From assembly GCF_000011065.1 (NCBI RefSeq), contig NC_004663.1, positions 5,208,001 through 5,272,000 of the forward strand: DNA of 64,000 nt, in the 5' to 3' direction. The notes below the pieces were generated by a model. It worked only from the letters and a program-made list of their open reading frames with translations, searched no databases and was not told where the DNA came from. The position numbers and the translations under genes are program-made. Shown one piece after another: positions 40,793 through 50,011 of this stretch (position 1 is the first letter of the stretch; every line of letters begins with the position of its first letter). The stretch is from Bacteroides thetaiotaomicron VPI-5482. GTDB lineage: Bacteria > Bacteroidota > Bacteroidia > Bacteroidales > Bacteroidaceae.

Positions 40793-42634
40793 CTACCAAC
40801 CCGGATTCTGAACAAGTTTGCTCGACTTCTGAATCTCGTTTAACGGGATAGGATAGAGGTACATGCGTCTTTCAAAAATACGGGTTTCAAATGCGGTACG
40901 CTCCATAAAGTCCTCCAGGTTATCGGCATTCATATTCATACCATGTACCGGTCCGCCTTGCTTATATCCTTCTTCATCGGCACACATCCAGCGACGGACG
41001 TCGAAATAGCGTTGTCCTTCGGCGAATAGTTCGATCCGGCGTTCTTTGCGGATGGCTTCTTCCTGTAAGGCTTGGTTGCCTTTTATTTCAGGCTTGATGT
41101 CCTTTAGTAAAGGGATACCTGCTCGGTAGCGGACACTGTCGATATGTGCAATGATACGTTCATCCGAAGGATTTACATGGTTCAACGCTTCGGCATATAA
41201 TAAATAGAAGTCGGCGAGACGGAACAACATTCCTGCTCTGTATTTTGATTTGGCATTACTTCCTTGGTTTAAAAGATCACGGTTCATTCCCTTGTAAAGC
41301 AGATAGCCGGAGTAGCTCATATCCGCTTTGGAGTTATCGTCTCCGCTGCCTTTATAGAAATAAATCTGTTTCGTTGTTTTTTGCCATGTCTTGCCGGAGT
41401 AAGTTATGGCCTGATAAAAACGTGGTTCGCGATTCTTATACATATTAGGAATGCCGTCTTCGCCAATGCCTTCTTCTGAATAAAGTCCTGACTCGTGAAT
41501 ACTCTTGCCGTCATTCATGTAGAAATCGTCAATGGCTTCCTGCAATACACCTACACAACCGAATCCGCTATATATCGCACGTGGAGTGCATCTGCGTTCT
41601 CTTCCTTCTCCACCTACATCGCCCCATGAATTCTTGCTGGTTTGCCAGATAGCTTCCGGGTTGTTCAAACTTACCTGAAAGAGTTGGTATAGAGATTCTT
41701 CTGCATTCAACTCTCCATCTTTATCTTTTTCTTTATAAAGGTGATAGTGAGTTTTTGCATAATCAATGAAGCGCTGCAACGCGTTTAAGGCAGTTTGCCA
41801 TTTTTTGTCATCTTTCGCAGGAAACAGTTGTTTGTCCTGATTATCCCTCAATGCGATTGCTTCCGAATATCCTCCGTTAAGTAAGGGGCTTGCGGCATAC
41901 ACGTGGAGTTTTGCCAGAATAGCCAATGCTGCCCCTTTGGTAGGTGCTGCGCTTCGGTTCTCGTTTGGAGTCCCGTCATCGTTCACTTCCTTTTCAGGCA
42001 GTTCATTGTAGCATTCATTGAGTTCGGAATCGATGAATTGCACTACTTCGTCGACAGAGTTCCGGTAATAGTCCAGATCACTTGCGGACGGTTCCGATAT
42101 TTCTGTCATAATGGGGATAGGACCATACAATTCAAATAACAAGTAGTGATAGTAAGCACGTAGGAAACGAGCTTCGTTTTTCAATCTTGCCAATTCGTCT
42201 TCGTCAATGTAATCCGTAACGTCACCTTGCTGTGGGATCGTATGCGAGTATGCCAGAAATTCGTTTGCCTGACGGATTTGTTTGTAAAGACTCCAGCGCG
42301 ATAAATCCGCCGATCCGGCATGGTAACCTACTGTCGGAATTGTCTTGACATTATTTTGTGCACTTTTTAACTCGTCGGAAACTGCCGGCCAGGGATTATC
42401 CAATCCCGTCAAGGCTGCATAAGAACTGGTTATAATAATGTTTGATACATCCGGAATTCCGGAATATATATATCGGTGGAAGCGACGGGCATAACCGGTA
42501 TTATTGAATACTTCTTCCATGCTTAATTCTGCCGCCAGGTCGTCCGATACATCCAGATAATCGCTGCAACCCGAAAAGAATATCGTGCTTAGTCCTACGG
42601 CCACTATGATTGATAGTTTTTTCAATGTCTTCAT
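40793..42634 (-). CDS. SusD-like outer-membrane glycan-binding lipoprotein (RagB/SusD family)
   Basis: The surface lipoprotein partner of the SusC-like transporter, expected to bind a glycan and cap the pore. The 613-residue protein has a signal peptide with lipobox FSGC (cysteine near residue 23) followed by SDYLDVSDD. The family features are the N-terminal TPR-like helices (FLRAYYHYLLFELYGPIPIM) and the C-terminal RKERRIELFAEGQRYFDVRR motif. It is last gene of the three-gene operon, 24 bases after susC. The substrate is not deducible, as no glycoside hydrolase is nearby. Confidence 0.94.
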   Translation of the reverse strand: MKTLKKLSIIVAVGLSTIFFSGCSDYLDVSDDLAAELSMEEVFNNTGYARRFHRYIYSGIPDVSNIIITSSYAALTGLDNPWPAVSDELKSAQNNVKTIPTVGYHAGSADLSRWSLYKQIRQANEFLAYSHTIPQQGDVTDYIDEDELARLKNEARFLRAYYHYLLFELYGPIPIMTEISEPSASDLDYYRNSVDEVVQFIDSELNECYNELPEKEVNDDGTPNENRSAAPTKGAALAILAKLHVYAASPLLNGGYSEAIALRDNQDKQLFPAKDDKKWQTALNALQRFIDYAKTHYHLYKEKDKDGELNAEESLYQLFQVSLNNPEAIWQTSKNSWGDVGGEGRERRCTPRAIYSGFGCVGVLQEAIDDFYMNDGKSIHESGLYSEEGIGEDGIPNMYKNREPRFYQAITYSGKTWQKTTKQIYFYKGSGDDNSKADMSYSGYLLYKGMNRDLLNQGSNAKSKYRAGMLFRLADFYLLYAEALNHVNPSDERIIAHIDSVRYRAGIPLLKDIKPEIKGNQALQEEAIRKERRIELFAEGQRYFDVRRWMCADEEGYKQGGPVHGMNMNADNLEDFMERTAFETRIFERRMYLYPIPLNEIQKSSKLVQNPGW

Positions 42635-42658
42635 ATATATAATGTATTATATGTATTA

Positions 42659-45600
42659 TTAGAAAGTAAAGTCAAGACCGAATGTGAAAGTCCGGCTCAG
42701 TGGATATGAGAAGCCGCCGTTGGTGTTTCCAAGTTCCGGGTCCCACATTTTGATATCATCCCATACACAAAGATTGTTTCCTTGCAGATAAACACGCAAA
42801 GCTTGTATACCGATTTTTTTCAGTGTTTTCTCCTTGAAGTTGTAACCGACTTCAATATTTTTCAGTCGCAGGAAACTGGCATTGCGCAGCCACCAAGTGC
42901 TGGCAGCTGTATTGTTGTCATAATTGGTAGAGTGCATGCGGGGGAACATTACATTTTGGCTTGGGTTCTGTTCCGTCCATCTGTTGGCTACTTCTGATCG
43001 TACGGCAGACTCTTCGACTCCCCATTGGAACGGGAAAAATGCTCCGTTCGAGCTGGCTCCTAATACGGTCGATGTATTTCCTGAACCTTGGAAGAAGATA
43101 CCGACATAGGCTCCTTTCCATTCGGCATTGAGGCCGAAGCCATAAACTATTTCCGGAACGGAAGGATTTCCTACATCTTCCATCTGGTCATTGCTGTCGA
43201 TCTTACCGTCTCCGTTCAGGTCTTTGTATTTGATATCTCCCGGACGTACTCCGCTTGACAGACCGGATACAACTCCCGGTTTCAGTTCATACTGGCGGTT
43301 CAGACCTTCACCTGTTATGTTGAAGTCGTCGGCGGTATAAAGTCCGTCAGCAATGTATAGTTTCCATGAGTTGAGGCGAGTTCCTTTCTTTTCGAGCCAC
43401 GGATAAACTTGTGGCACCTGATCATATTCGAGGATTTCGTTGCGTGCAAATGTAAAGTTACCGCGTGCGCTCAGGTTAACTTCACCTACTTTATAATTGA
43501 GATTCAGACTTGCATCCACACCTTGGTTTTTCACGATACCGAAGTTTTGCCATGGCATTTGCTGGAAGCCTGTCACATTGGAAACGGTATTACGTTGCAA
43601 TAGGATGTCCTTACGTTTGTTGTTGAAGTAGTCCACTTGCAGGTCAATGCGGTTGTCGAATAACCCCAAGTCGATACCGAAGTTGCGTTTGTCTTCGATT
43701 TCCCAGGAAAGAAACGGTGATTCGAACTGGGCTTCGGTAATTCCATTGCCTACTCCGCCTAATGCGCCGCTGTTGCTGAATCCGATATTATAGCCGCTAT
43801 TATCCTGTTTCATGGTTCCACGATATAAGAAGCGGTTGCCGCCGGTATCGTCGTTACCGGTACGACCGATGGAGAATCTTAATTTCAATTTGCTTACTAC
43901 CTTTTTCAAGGCTTCCGGATAATAATGTTCATTGCTGATATACCATGCCAAACCCATGGCGGGGAAGAAACCGAAGCGATAGCCTTTTGCAAAGGTTTCC
44001 GAACCGGTGTAGCCGAAGTTACCTTCTAAGAAATAGCGTCCGTCATATCCATAAGTTACACGACCTACCAAACCTTGCTTTCTATAAGGTAAAGCGTTAT
44101 TGTGATACTGTGTTTCTTTTTGCATGTATAGGAACATGGCCCCTACATCGTGTTTCTCTGCAAATGTACGGTTGTAATTGAAGGCTGTTTCAAAGTAAAT
44201 CTTCTTGTTTGAACTGTTACTCAGGTTTTCTGATAGTACATCGCTGCCTTCTACTACAGTCTTATATAACAGTTTGCCATTTTCGTCGCGTCCTGTGGCT
44301 AGATATTGTGTCGGTGTTTTGGTACGTTTGGCGATATATGACATGTCTGCGTCAAAGCTGATAAGTCCTTTCCATGTCAATCCCTTGGTCAGGAAGTCCA
44401 GCTTCTGGTCTACTTCCACTTTCGACTGGATGGAAGTTCTCCATTCTTTGGCGTATCCTGAGTTAACAAGCAGGTTGTACGGGTTGGAACGATTGCCTGA
44501 CGGACGGGGATGTCCGGCCACAGTTCCGTCGGAATAAACTGCCGGCATGATATAAGACGGAGTACGGCACATGGTAGTAAAAATAGTGCTGGTTCCTGTT
44601 CCCGGATAATTGGTTTGCAGGTATTGTCCGCTGAGGTCTACTTTTACTGTTGTGGTTTTAGTTGCGTCAAAGTCAATGTTGCTGCGCAGATTGTAGCGCT
44701 TCAATCCGATATTGTTATCATAGTCATTGCCGAAATCCTTGAATATACCATTTTCCTGATAGAAGGCGCCGGATACGAAGTAACGGGCACGTTCAGTTCC
44801 TCCTCTTACGTTCAGGGTATACCGCATATTATAGGTGTGGTTTCTTAGCATTGTACCCAACCAGTCAGTGTCCGGATATAAATCACGGTCGGCTCCGGGA
44901 CCGTATTTGGCTATCTCTTCGTCTGTGCGTATGCTGGCGGTCCCTTCGTTGTTCAATGCTTCGTTGTATAGGTTTAACGTTTCTACTGAGTTCATGAAAG
45001 TCGGCAGACGTGTTGGTTCGAGAATAGTTCCTTCGGCTCGGAAAGAGATTTTAGGTTTCTGTGAATTTCCTCGTTTGGAAGTAATCAAGATAACTCCGTT
45101 TGCGCCTTCGGCTCCGTAAACAGCTGTGGCGGCAGCATCTTTCAGTAAGGTAAATGATTCAATTTCATCCGCTTCAATATCCTGCATTTGCCGGGGGACA
45201 CCGTCGACTAATACAAGCGGATTGGTACCGCCTTTGAAAGAACTTTGTCCCCGAATCCAAAAGTCGGCATTGTCATATCCCGGTTCACCGGAACGTTGCA
45301 CTGCGATCAAGCCCGGTACTTGCCCTGCCAGATTATTGGTCATATTACGACTGGAAGAAACGGACAACTCTTTGGGACCGATGGCGTTGATGGAACTCAC
45401 TACGCTGTTCTTCTTTTGTTTTCCGTAGCCGATAACAACGACGTCCTCCAGCATCTCTGTGCTCGGAAGCATTTTGATTGCTAATACCTTTTCTCCTTTA
45501 TAAGTGATTTTTTGCTGTTCGTAACCCACATAAGAGAAAAGAAGTATATTGCCTTTTTGGGCTTTGATGGTGAAATTACCATCTACGTCAGTGATGGCAC

Positions 45601-45760
45601 CGACTGTGGTTCCTTCGATTTTTATCTGCACTCCGATCATCGGCTGCCCGTTTTCATCGACTACGAGTCCTGTCGGACTTTGTCCTTGTGCATAAATTGT
45701 GTTTATTCCTGCAAATAAGGCAAACAGAATGAAACACATTACTTTTAATATCTTATTCAT
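42659..45760 (-). CDS. SusC-like TonB-dependent transporter
   Basis: An outer-membrane beta-barrel importer of 1033 residues. Signal peptide (1-24), a carboxypeptidase-regulatory-like domain (about 30-105: GLVVDENGQPMIGVQIKIEG), a plug domain (about 115-230, with GYGKQKKNSVVSSINAIG, NLAGQVPGLIAVQRSGEPG and VDGVPRQMQDIEADEIES), then the barrel ending in FTFGLDFTF. There is no STN domain, so it is not expected to signal to an anti-sigma factor. It lies between the DUF1735-type gene (39-base gap) and susD. Confidence 0.95.
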   Translation of the reverse strand: MNKILKVMCFILFALFAGINTIYAQGQSPTGLVVDENGQPMIGVQIKIEGTTVGAITDVDGNFTIKAQKGNILLFSYVGYEQQKITYKGEKVLAIKMLPSTEMLEDVVVIGYGKQKKNSVVSSINAIGPKELSVSSSRNMTNNLAGQVPGLIAVQRSGEPGYDNADFWIRGQSSFKGGTNPLVLVDGVPRQMQDIEADEIESFTLLKDAAATAVYGAEGANGVILITSKRGNSQKPKISFRAEGTILEPTRLPTFMNSVETLNLYNEALNNEGTASIRTDEEIAKYGPGADRDLYPDTDWLGTMLRNHTYNMRYTLNVRGGTERARYFVSGAFYQENGIFKDFGNDYDNNIGLKRYNLRSNIDFDATKTTTVKVDLSGQYLQTNYPGTGTSTIFTTMCRTPSYIMPAVYSDGTVAGHPRPSGNRSNPYNLLVNSGYAKEWRTSIQSKVEVDQKLDFLTKGLTWKGLISFDADMSYIAKRTKTPTQYLATGRDENGKLLYKTVVEGSDVLSENLSNSSNKKIYFETAFNYNRTFAEKHDVGAMFLYMQKETQYHNNALPYRKQGLVGRVTYGYDGRYFLEGNFGYTGSETFAKGYRFGFFPAMGLAWYISNEHYYPEALKKVVSKLKLRFSIGRTGNDDTGGNRFLYRGTMKQDNSGYNIGFSNSGALGGVGNGITEAQFESPFLSWEIEDKRNFGIDLGLFDNRIDLQVDYFNNKRKDILLQRNTVSNVTGFQQMPWQNFGIVKNQGVDASLNLNYKVGEVNLSARGNFTFARNEILEYDQVPQVYPWLEKKGTRLNSWKLYIADGLYTADDFNITGEGLNRQYELKPGVVSGLSSGVRPGDIKYKDLNGDGKIDSNDQMEDVGNPSVPEIVYGFGLNAEWKGAYVGIFFQGSGNTSTVLGASSNGAFFPFQWGVEESAVRSEVANRWTEQNPSQNVMFPRMHSTNYDNNTAASTWWLRNASFLRLKNIEVGYNFKEKTLKKIGIQALRVYLQGNNLCVWDDIKMWDPELGNTNGGFSYPLSRTFTFGLDFTF

Positions 45761-45799
45761 AAATGTTTCTTTTAAGTAAGAATTAGAAAATAATTAAGG

Positions 45800-47143
45800 T
45801 TACTTGTCCGTGCCGTATACATATATTTCTGCCAGGTGTCCTACAGATGAACCACTGCCCAGAGTGGGGATGTAAATACGTATCCAGCGTGCATCACATG
45901 CTTTTACGGGGACCATTTGCTCTGTTTTTATGCTACCGTCAAAGAAGTATTTTCCAATCAGGTTCCATGTTTCACCGTCATCTCCTGCATAAATCTCAAG
46001 GTTCATAGAAGTAAGTGCATTTTGTCTGGCGATGAGTCCTAATTGGCTGACACTGTTCTCTTTGCCCATGTCGAGTATTATTTCGTATGGTGGAGCTACT
46101 TCTCCTCCCTGCCATTTACTATGCCAGAAAGTGTTTATCTCTCCGTCAATCAAAGATATTGTCTGACCGTTGTGGGGGTAAGCGGCTGAAACTTCGCCTG
46201 TCTTTTCTTCCGTGTTGGCAGTCACTGTCCAGTGGTCACGGTTAATAGGGCCGCCTTGTTTGATTACGAAATAGTTGGCTACCGTTTCCTTGTCTATGTT
46301 GATGCTGGCGTCTCCTTGTCCGCTAAGTCCGCCGAGTGAAACCGGAAGAAGATAATTTCCGGGGGGAAGTGTTTCACCCAGCAGGCTAATAGCAGAGCCT
46401 CCCGTTGTCTTTCCCTTGGCGATAGTGACATCGGGAAGAGTGTAGAAGTCGGAAGGTAAAGGTATGTAATAGGTCGAATTTGCCGAATTGTAGTTGTCCA
46501 CATAGTCCGCTCCTTTGGTTGCAAACGAGGTCGTCAGATCCCATTCGTTCTCAAAGCTTATCTCTGTGTCGAGATTCATAGGTGAAGTAGTCGTTCCTCC
46601 TTCTACTACGAAGTCTCCTCCGGTAGATGCAAGTCTGACGATGGCTTCTTTAACGATAAATCCGTAAAGTGTTGCCGTTCGGTCGGAGTTCATAGGAGTC
46701 CCTGTAGAGGATACCCGTAATGGAAGAACGTATTTAAGTTCATCAAAGCCGCACAGGTTGTAGATTTTGTGAGGATCATACACCAGACTGCCTCCTGTTA
46801 CGCGCCTGTCTCCGCCGGGAGAGACGGAATAGGTTGCATTTTCAATCGTATAGCATTCGGGAGGTAGTAATTGATAGGAAGTGCCGTCCGCATTATTCAG
46901 AGAATCCAACAGGGATTGTTCTACTGAAAAAGTCACCGTTCCTCCGGTATCCTCTAATCCTGCCTTGGCAATGGATAGATCAATCTTGTTGAGAGGGCCT
47001 AAATCGTAAACTTCAATGGTGGAGAATCCACTTTGTGATGCTGAGAACATTCCCTTAGAACGTTCGTTATCAACATCTTCTACGCAGCTGGTAATGCATA
47101 AGAATGCCAGCAAGCATGGTGTTAGTTCAAAGCATTTTTTCAT
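45800..47143 (-). CDS. DUF1735-type lipoprotein with C-terminal F5/8 type C (discoidin) domain
   Basis: A 447-residue predicted surface lipoprotein. Signal peptide with lipobox ITSC (cysteine near 20) and an acidic VEDVDNE stretch. Two DUF1735-like repeats (about 50-165 and 170-300, each with a proline-rich LPP/PLPSDFYTLPD motif) precede a discoidin-like carbohydrate-binding domain (about 305-447: INTFWHSKWQGGE, VSQLGLIARQN, ARWIRIYIPTL). It is the first gene of the operon, before susC. Such proteins usually follow susD; being first is uncommon. It probably aids glycan or glycoprotein capture. Confidence 0.82.
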   Translation of the reverse strand: MKKCFELTPCLLAFLCITSCVEDVDNERSKGMFSASQSGFSTIEVYDLGPLNKIDLSIAKAGLEDTGGTVTFSVEQSLLDSLNNADGTSYQLLPPECYTIENATYSVSPGGDRRVTGGSLVYDPHKIYNLCGFDELKYVLPLRVSSTGTPMNSDRTATLYGFIVKEAIVRLASTGGDFVVEGGTTTSPMNLDTEISFENEWDLTTSFATKGADYVDNYNSANSTYYIPLPSDFYTLPDVTIAKGKTTGGSAISLLGETLPPGNYLLPVSLGGLSGQGDASINIDKETVANYFVIKQGGPINRDHWTVTANTEEKTGEVSAAYPHNGQTISLIDGEINTFWHSKWQGGEVAPPYEIILDMGKENSVSQLGLIARQNALTSMNLEIYAGDDGETWNLIGKYFFDGSIKTEQMVPVKACDARWIRIYIPTLGSGSSVGHLAEIYVYGTDK

Positions 47144-47325
47144 AAATTAATATTAGTTTTATTAAAGGTAAAAAGGGTAAAAACAAGTTGAAGTACTTGT
47201 GGGTACTCTTGGATTTGGAATACTTATTTCTTTCTCATAGGCATTAAAATTAGAAGTTAAAACTTTTATTTGTGTGCTGAACTATGCTGATTTAAAGTCA
47301 GAAAAATAATAGGTTCTATGTCTTA

Positions 47326-47340
47326 GTTCTTGTAGAACTA
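47326..47340. promoter_or_regulatory. Operator-like palindrome 1
   Basis: AGTTCT-TGT-AGAACT (17 bases with flanking T and A), about 185 bases upstream of the DUF1735-type start. A near-identical site is at 47653-47667. Two copies in one intergenic region suggest sites for a dimeric regulator. Confidence 0.55.
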
Positions 47341-47652
47341 TAATATAGTAGATGATAAGATGGAATAGAATGCATGTTGTTGATAATCAATGGGAAGTAT
47401 TGGGGGCTGTAAACGTGTAATAGTGAAATACTCACTCTGTTTCTACCCGTTGATTGATTAAATGAGAATAATTGAAAAACTTATTTGTAATTTAAATATG
47501 AAATATTATTGAAAAATAGTATGACTTTTTCAAACTAATTAGTATATTTGCGCACGAATCGTTGATTTTTAGCAAAAAAGATGGTAAATCTATTGCTTAG
47601 TTAGATGCGTTAGTTTAGATACAAATGGATTAACAGACTGTTTTTTGTGCTA

Positions 47653-47667
47653 AGTTCTACAAGAACT
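47653..47667. promoter_or_regulatory. Operator-like palindrome 2
   Basis: AGTTCT-ACA-AGAACT, extended to 19 bases (47651-47669, TAAGTTCT...AGAACTTA), 327 bases from palindrome 1. The half-sites are the same and only the 3-base spacer differs. Confidence 0.55.
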
Positions 47668-47839
47668 TAGTTTAATTATTCCTCTATTCCTTTTTAATTG
47701 GTTGATTGTTTCGGTCAGACCGGGCGAAAAACTCACTTCTTAAATATAAAGCATTTTGGCAGTCGTTTAATTACGGGTGTAAGGGAGAAACTATTTAATT
47801 GCTATTTGGATAGTACACAGCGTGATAAAGGTTGTTATA

Positions 47840-47956
47840 TTCTCAAAGAGTTCTCATGCCTTTGAGAAAAAATTCTCACCACACTGAGAAAAAATTCTCA
47901 ATGCAATGAGAAAATTTTCTCAAAGGCATGAGTATTTTTTCTCAGTGCAGTGAGAA
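47840..47956. repeat. Array of TTCTCA/TGAGAA half-sites with 22-bp spacing
   Basis: Nine half-sites. Three 16-bp palindromes start at 47863, 47885 and 47907, exactly 22 bases apart (TGAGAAAAAATTCTCA twice, TGAGAAAATTTTCTCA once). They lie inside a larger perfect 16-bp inverted repeat (47853-47868 with 47917-47932). A last pair, TTCTCAGTGCAGTGAGAA, is at 47939-47956. The array may be a multi-site operator on one DNA face or a switchable RNA hairpin. Confidence 0.7.
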
Positions 47957-47966
47957 TATAATGAAA

Positions 47967-48013
47967 GCTTCAATAAAAAAGCCAACTAAATCCATAATGG
48001 GTTAGTTGGCTTT
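47967..48013 (-). terminator. Terminator of the DUF349 gene
   Basis: A perfect 12-bp stem (AAAAGCCAACTA / TAGTTGGCTTTT) with a 14-base loop; the minus strand ends in a T-run. Confidence 0.8.
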
Positions 48014-48048
48014 TATATTAGAGGATTTATCCTTTGTTTCGGGAATAT

Positions 48049-49926
48049 TTATTCTTCCGCTTTCAATGATTCATCGATAACCTTGATTTTCTGTAATACC
48101 AGTTCAAGGTCAGCTTTCAGTTTATCCACTTTTCGATTCAGTTCAGTCAGCAGGCTGCTACCTTTCTTGGAAGAAGAAGTAAGGAATCCCAGGTTATTTT
48201 CATAAGTCTGAAGTTCATTCTTCATATTCTCATAAATACGTACCAGTTTTTCCCGTTCTCTATATAAAGACTGAGAGCCTCCTCCTTGGATATTGCTGAT
48301 GTTTGAACGGAAATTGCTTAATTTCTTGTTGGATGCACTGATGTTGAAACGGTCGAACAGTTGATCGATCAAGCCATGATATTGCTTATACAATTTGTCT
48401 TTCTCCTTGAACGGAACATGACCGATGGTATTCCACTCCTTCATCAGTTCGCGTACCAAAGTGCTGGCTTCGTCAGTATCCATGTTTTCATCGATTGAAG
48501 CTAATTTTTCAATCAACGCTTTCTTCTTCTCCATGTTCTCTATTTCTACAGAACGTTGTGAAGAAGTAGCCTTGTTTTTCTGGTCGAAGAAATAGTCACA
48601 AGCAGTGATGAAACGTTTCCATACGGCATCCGAGTATTTCTTGGCTACCGGACCGATTGTTTTCCACTCTTTCTGCAATTTGGTCAGCGCATCAGCAGTT
48701 GCTTTCCAGTCGGTGCTGTCCTTCAGTGCTTCTGCCTTTTCGCAAAGTGCTTTCTTCTTTTCCAGATTCTCGTTCATTCCTTCTTTCAGAGCCTTGAAGA
48801 ATTCTCCTTTCTTTTTGAAGAAGTCATCGCAGGCATGACGGAAGCGTTCGAAGATCTTCACATTCATCTTTTGGGGAGCGAATCCGATTGTCTTCCATTT
48901 GTTTTGCAGAGCAATCACTTCCTGCGTCTTGTTCTCCCAAGCCGAGAATGTTTTCAGTTCATCATATTCAATTGCTTCTACAATTTCGCAAATGACAGTT
49001 TTTTGATCCAGATTGTGCTGTTCCGATTCTTTCAGCGCTTCGAAATGTTGCTGGTGACGGCGGTTTACAGCCGTAGAAGCAGCCTTGAAACGGTTCCAGA
49101 TTTCGTCACGCAGTTCTTTAGCTACCGGACCCGTATCACGAAATTCCTGATGCAGCTTCTGAAGTTGGTGGAAAGCGGAAACTACATCTTCTTCGTCAGC
49201 AAGCTTTTCGGCTGCTTCGCAAAGATGAGTCTTGATCTCCAGATTCTTTTTGAAGTCGTATTCACGAAATTCGTTGTTCAGTTTCAGCAGATCATAGAAT
49301 TTCTCTACGTACAGTTGGTAATTCTTCCAAAGTTCATTCACCTTGCCCTGCGGAACCAGTTTGGTTTCGTTCCATTGTTGTTGCAGCTTTTTGAACTCTG
49401 TATAAGATTTATTGGCATCATCACCCGATTCTACCAGTTCTTTAAGTTCTTCGATAATGGAAAGCTTGACTTGCAGATTTTCTTCTTTCTGACGTTCCTG
49501 TTCGGCTACAAGTTGACTTCTTTTCTCTTTGATCGATCCCATGAGGCGTTTGAATTCCTCTTCTGTCGGATCATCCTTCGGAGTGAAGTCTTCGGCAGCG
49601 CCTCCATTGTCGATAAATTGCTTTTTAGCAGCTTCTAACTCGGCGTTGTGTAACTTGTAGAATGATTGTTTTAGATTGTCAATTTCCTGCTTGTTTGCGT
49701 TTTCCGAGTCTTGCGCAAGCTCTTTCAATCGGTTCAGTACGTCTTCCTTTGTGGCAGGTTTAGGTGCTGCTTCAGTCTGAACTTCGGCAGTAACTTCTTC
49801 AGTAACTTTTTCGGTACCTTCTTCAGTCGGAGTCTCTGTAATGGCTTCAGAAACCTCAACTGTTTTCTTTTCTTCTTCTAACTCCCCTTGGTTCAAGGGA
49901 AGATTAGTGTCATGAGCGTCCATCAT
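48049..49926 (-). CDS. DUF349 domain protein
   Basis: A 625-residue, highly charged, helical protein. The N-terminal about 70 residues are acidic and repetitive (EAITETPTEEGTEKVTEEVT), followed by about five DUF349 repeats of about 75 residues, each with an A/L-rich helix and a W-x3-G-x-(A/V)P-like core (QNKWKTIGFAPQKMNVKIFE, QKEWKTIGPVAKKYSDAVWK, MKEWNTIGHVPFKEKDKLYK). A coiled coil ends the protein. The function is unknown. The gene begins at MMDAHD and lies alone between terminators and mgtE. Confidence 0.85.
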   Translation of the reverse strand: MMDAHDTNLPLNQGELEEEKKTVEVSEAITETPTEEGTEKVTEEVTAEVQTEAAPKPATKEDVLNRLKELAQDSENANKQEIDNLKQSFYKLHNAELEAAKKQFIDNGGAAEDFTPKDDPTEEEFKRLMGSIKEKRSQLVAEQERQKEENLQVKLSIIEELKELVESGDDANKSYTEFKKLQQQWNETKLVPQGKVNELWKNYQLYVEKFYDLLKLNNEFREYDFKKNLEIKTHLCEAAEKLADEEDVVSAFHQLQKLHQEFRDTGPVAKELRDEIWNRFKAASTAVNRRHQQHFEALKESEQHNLDQKTVICEIVEAIEYDELKTFSAWENKTQEVIALQNKWKTIGFAPQKMNVKIFERFRHACDDFFKKKGEFFKALKEGMNENLEKKKALCEKAEALKDSTDWKATADALTKLQKEWKTIGPVAKKYSDAVWKRFITACDYFFDQKNKATSSQRSVEIENMEKKKALIEKLASIDENMDTDEASTLVRELMKEWNTIGHVPFKEKDKLYKQYHGLIDQLFDRFNISASNKKLSNFRSNISNIQGGGSQSLYREREKLVRIYENMKNELQTYENNLGFLTSSSKKGSSLLTELNRKVDKLKADLELVLQKIKVIDESLKAEE

Positions 49927-50011
49927 TGTATATTAGTTTTGGGTCACAAAATAATGAAATAAAACGATTACTTCATACTCTTTTGCTTATTTTTTTTTGA
50001 TTATCGCATTT

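Larger units (their letters stand above)
47144..48048. other. Non-coding region upstream of the DUF1735/SusC/SusD operon
   Basis: These 905 bases are AT-rich and hold no supported gene. They contain two AGTTCTnnnAGAACT palindromes, a plus-strand promoter-like TATATTTG at 47543-47550, an array of 22-bp-spaced palindromes (47840-47956) and a terminator for the DUF349 gene. No minus-strand TAnnTTTG was found for the operon. An unannotated RNA starting near 47557 is possible. Confidence 0.6.

Noticed and set aside
47840..47956. Regular short repeats that could be taken for a small CRISPR array
   Set aside because: The repeats are 16 bp with spacers of 6 bases, the units are palindromes with near-uniform spacers, and no cas genes are present. 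An operator or hairpin array fits better.
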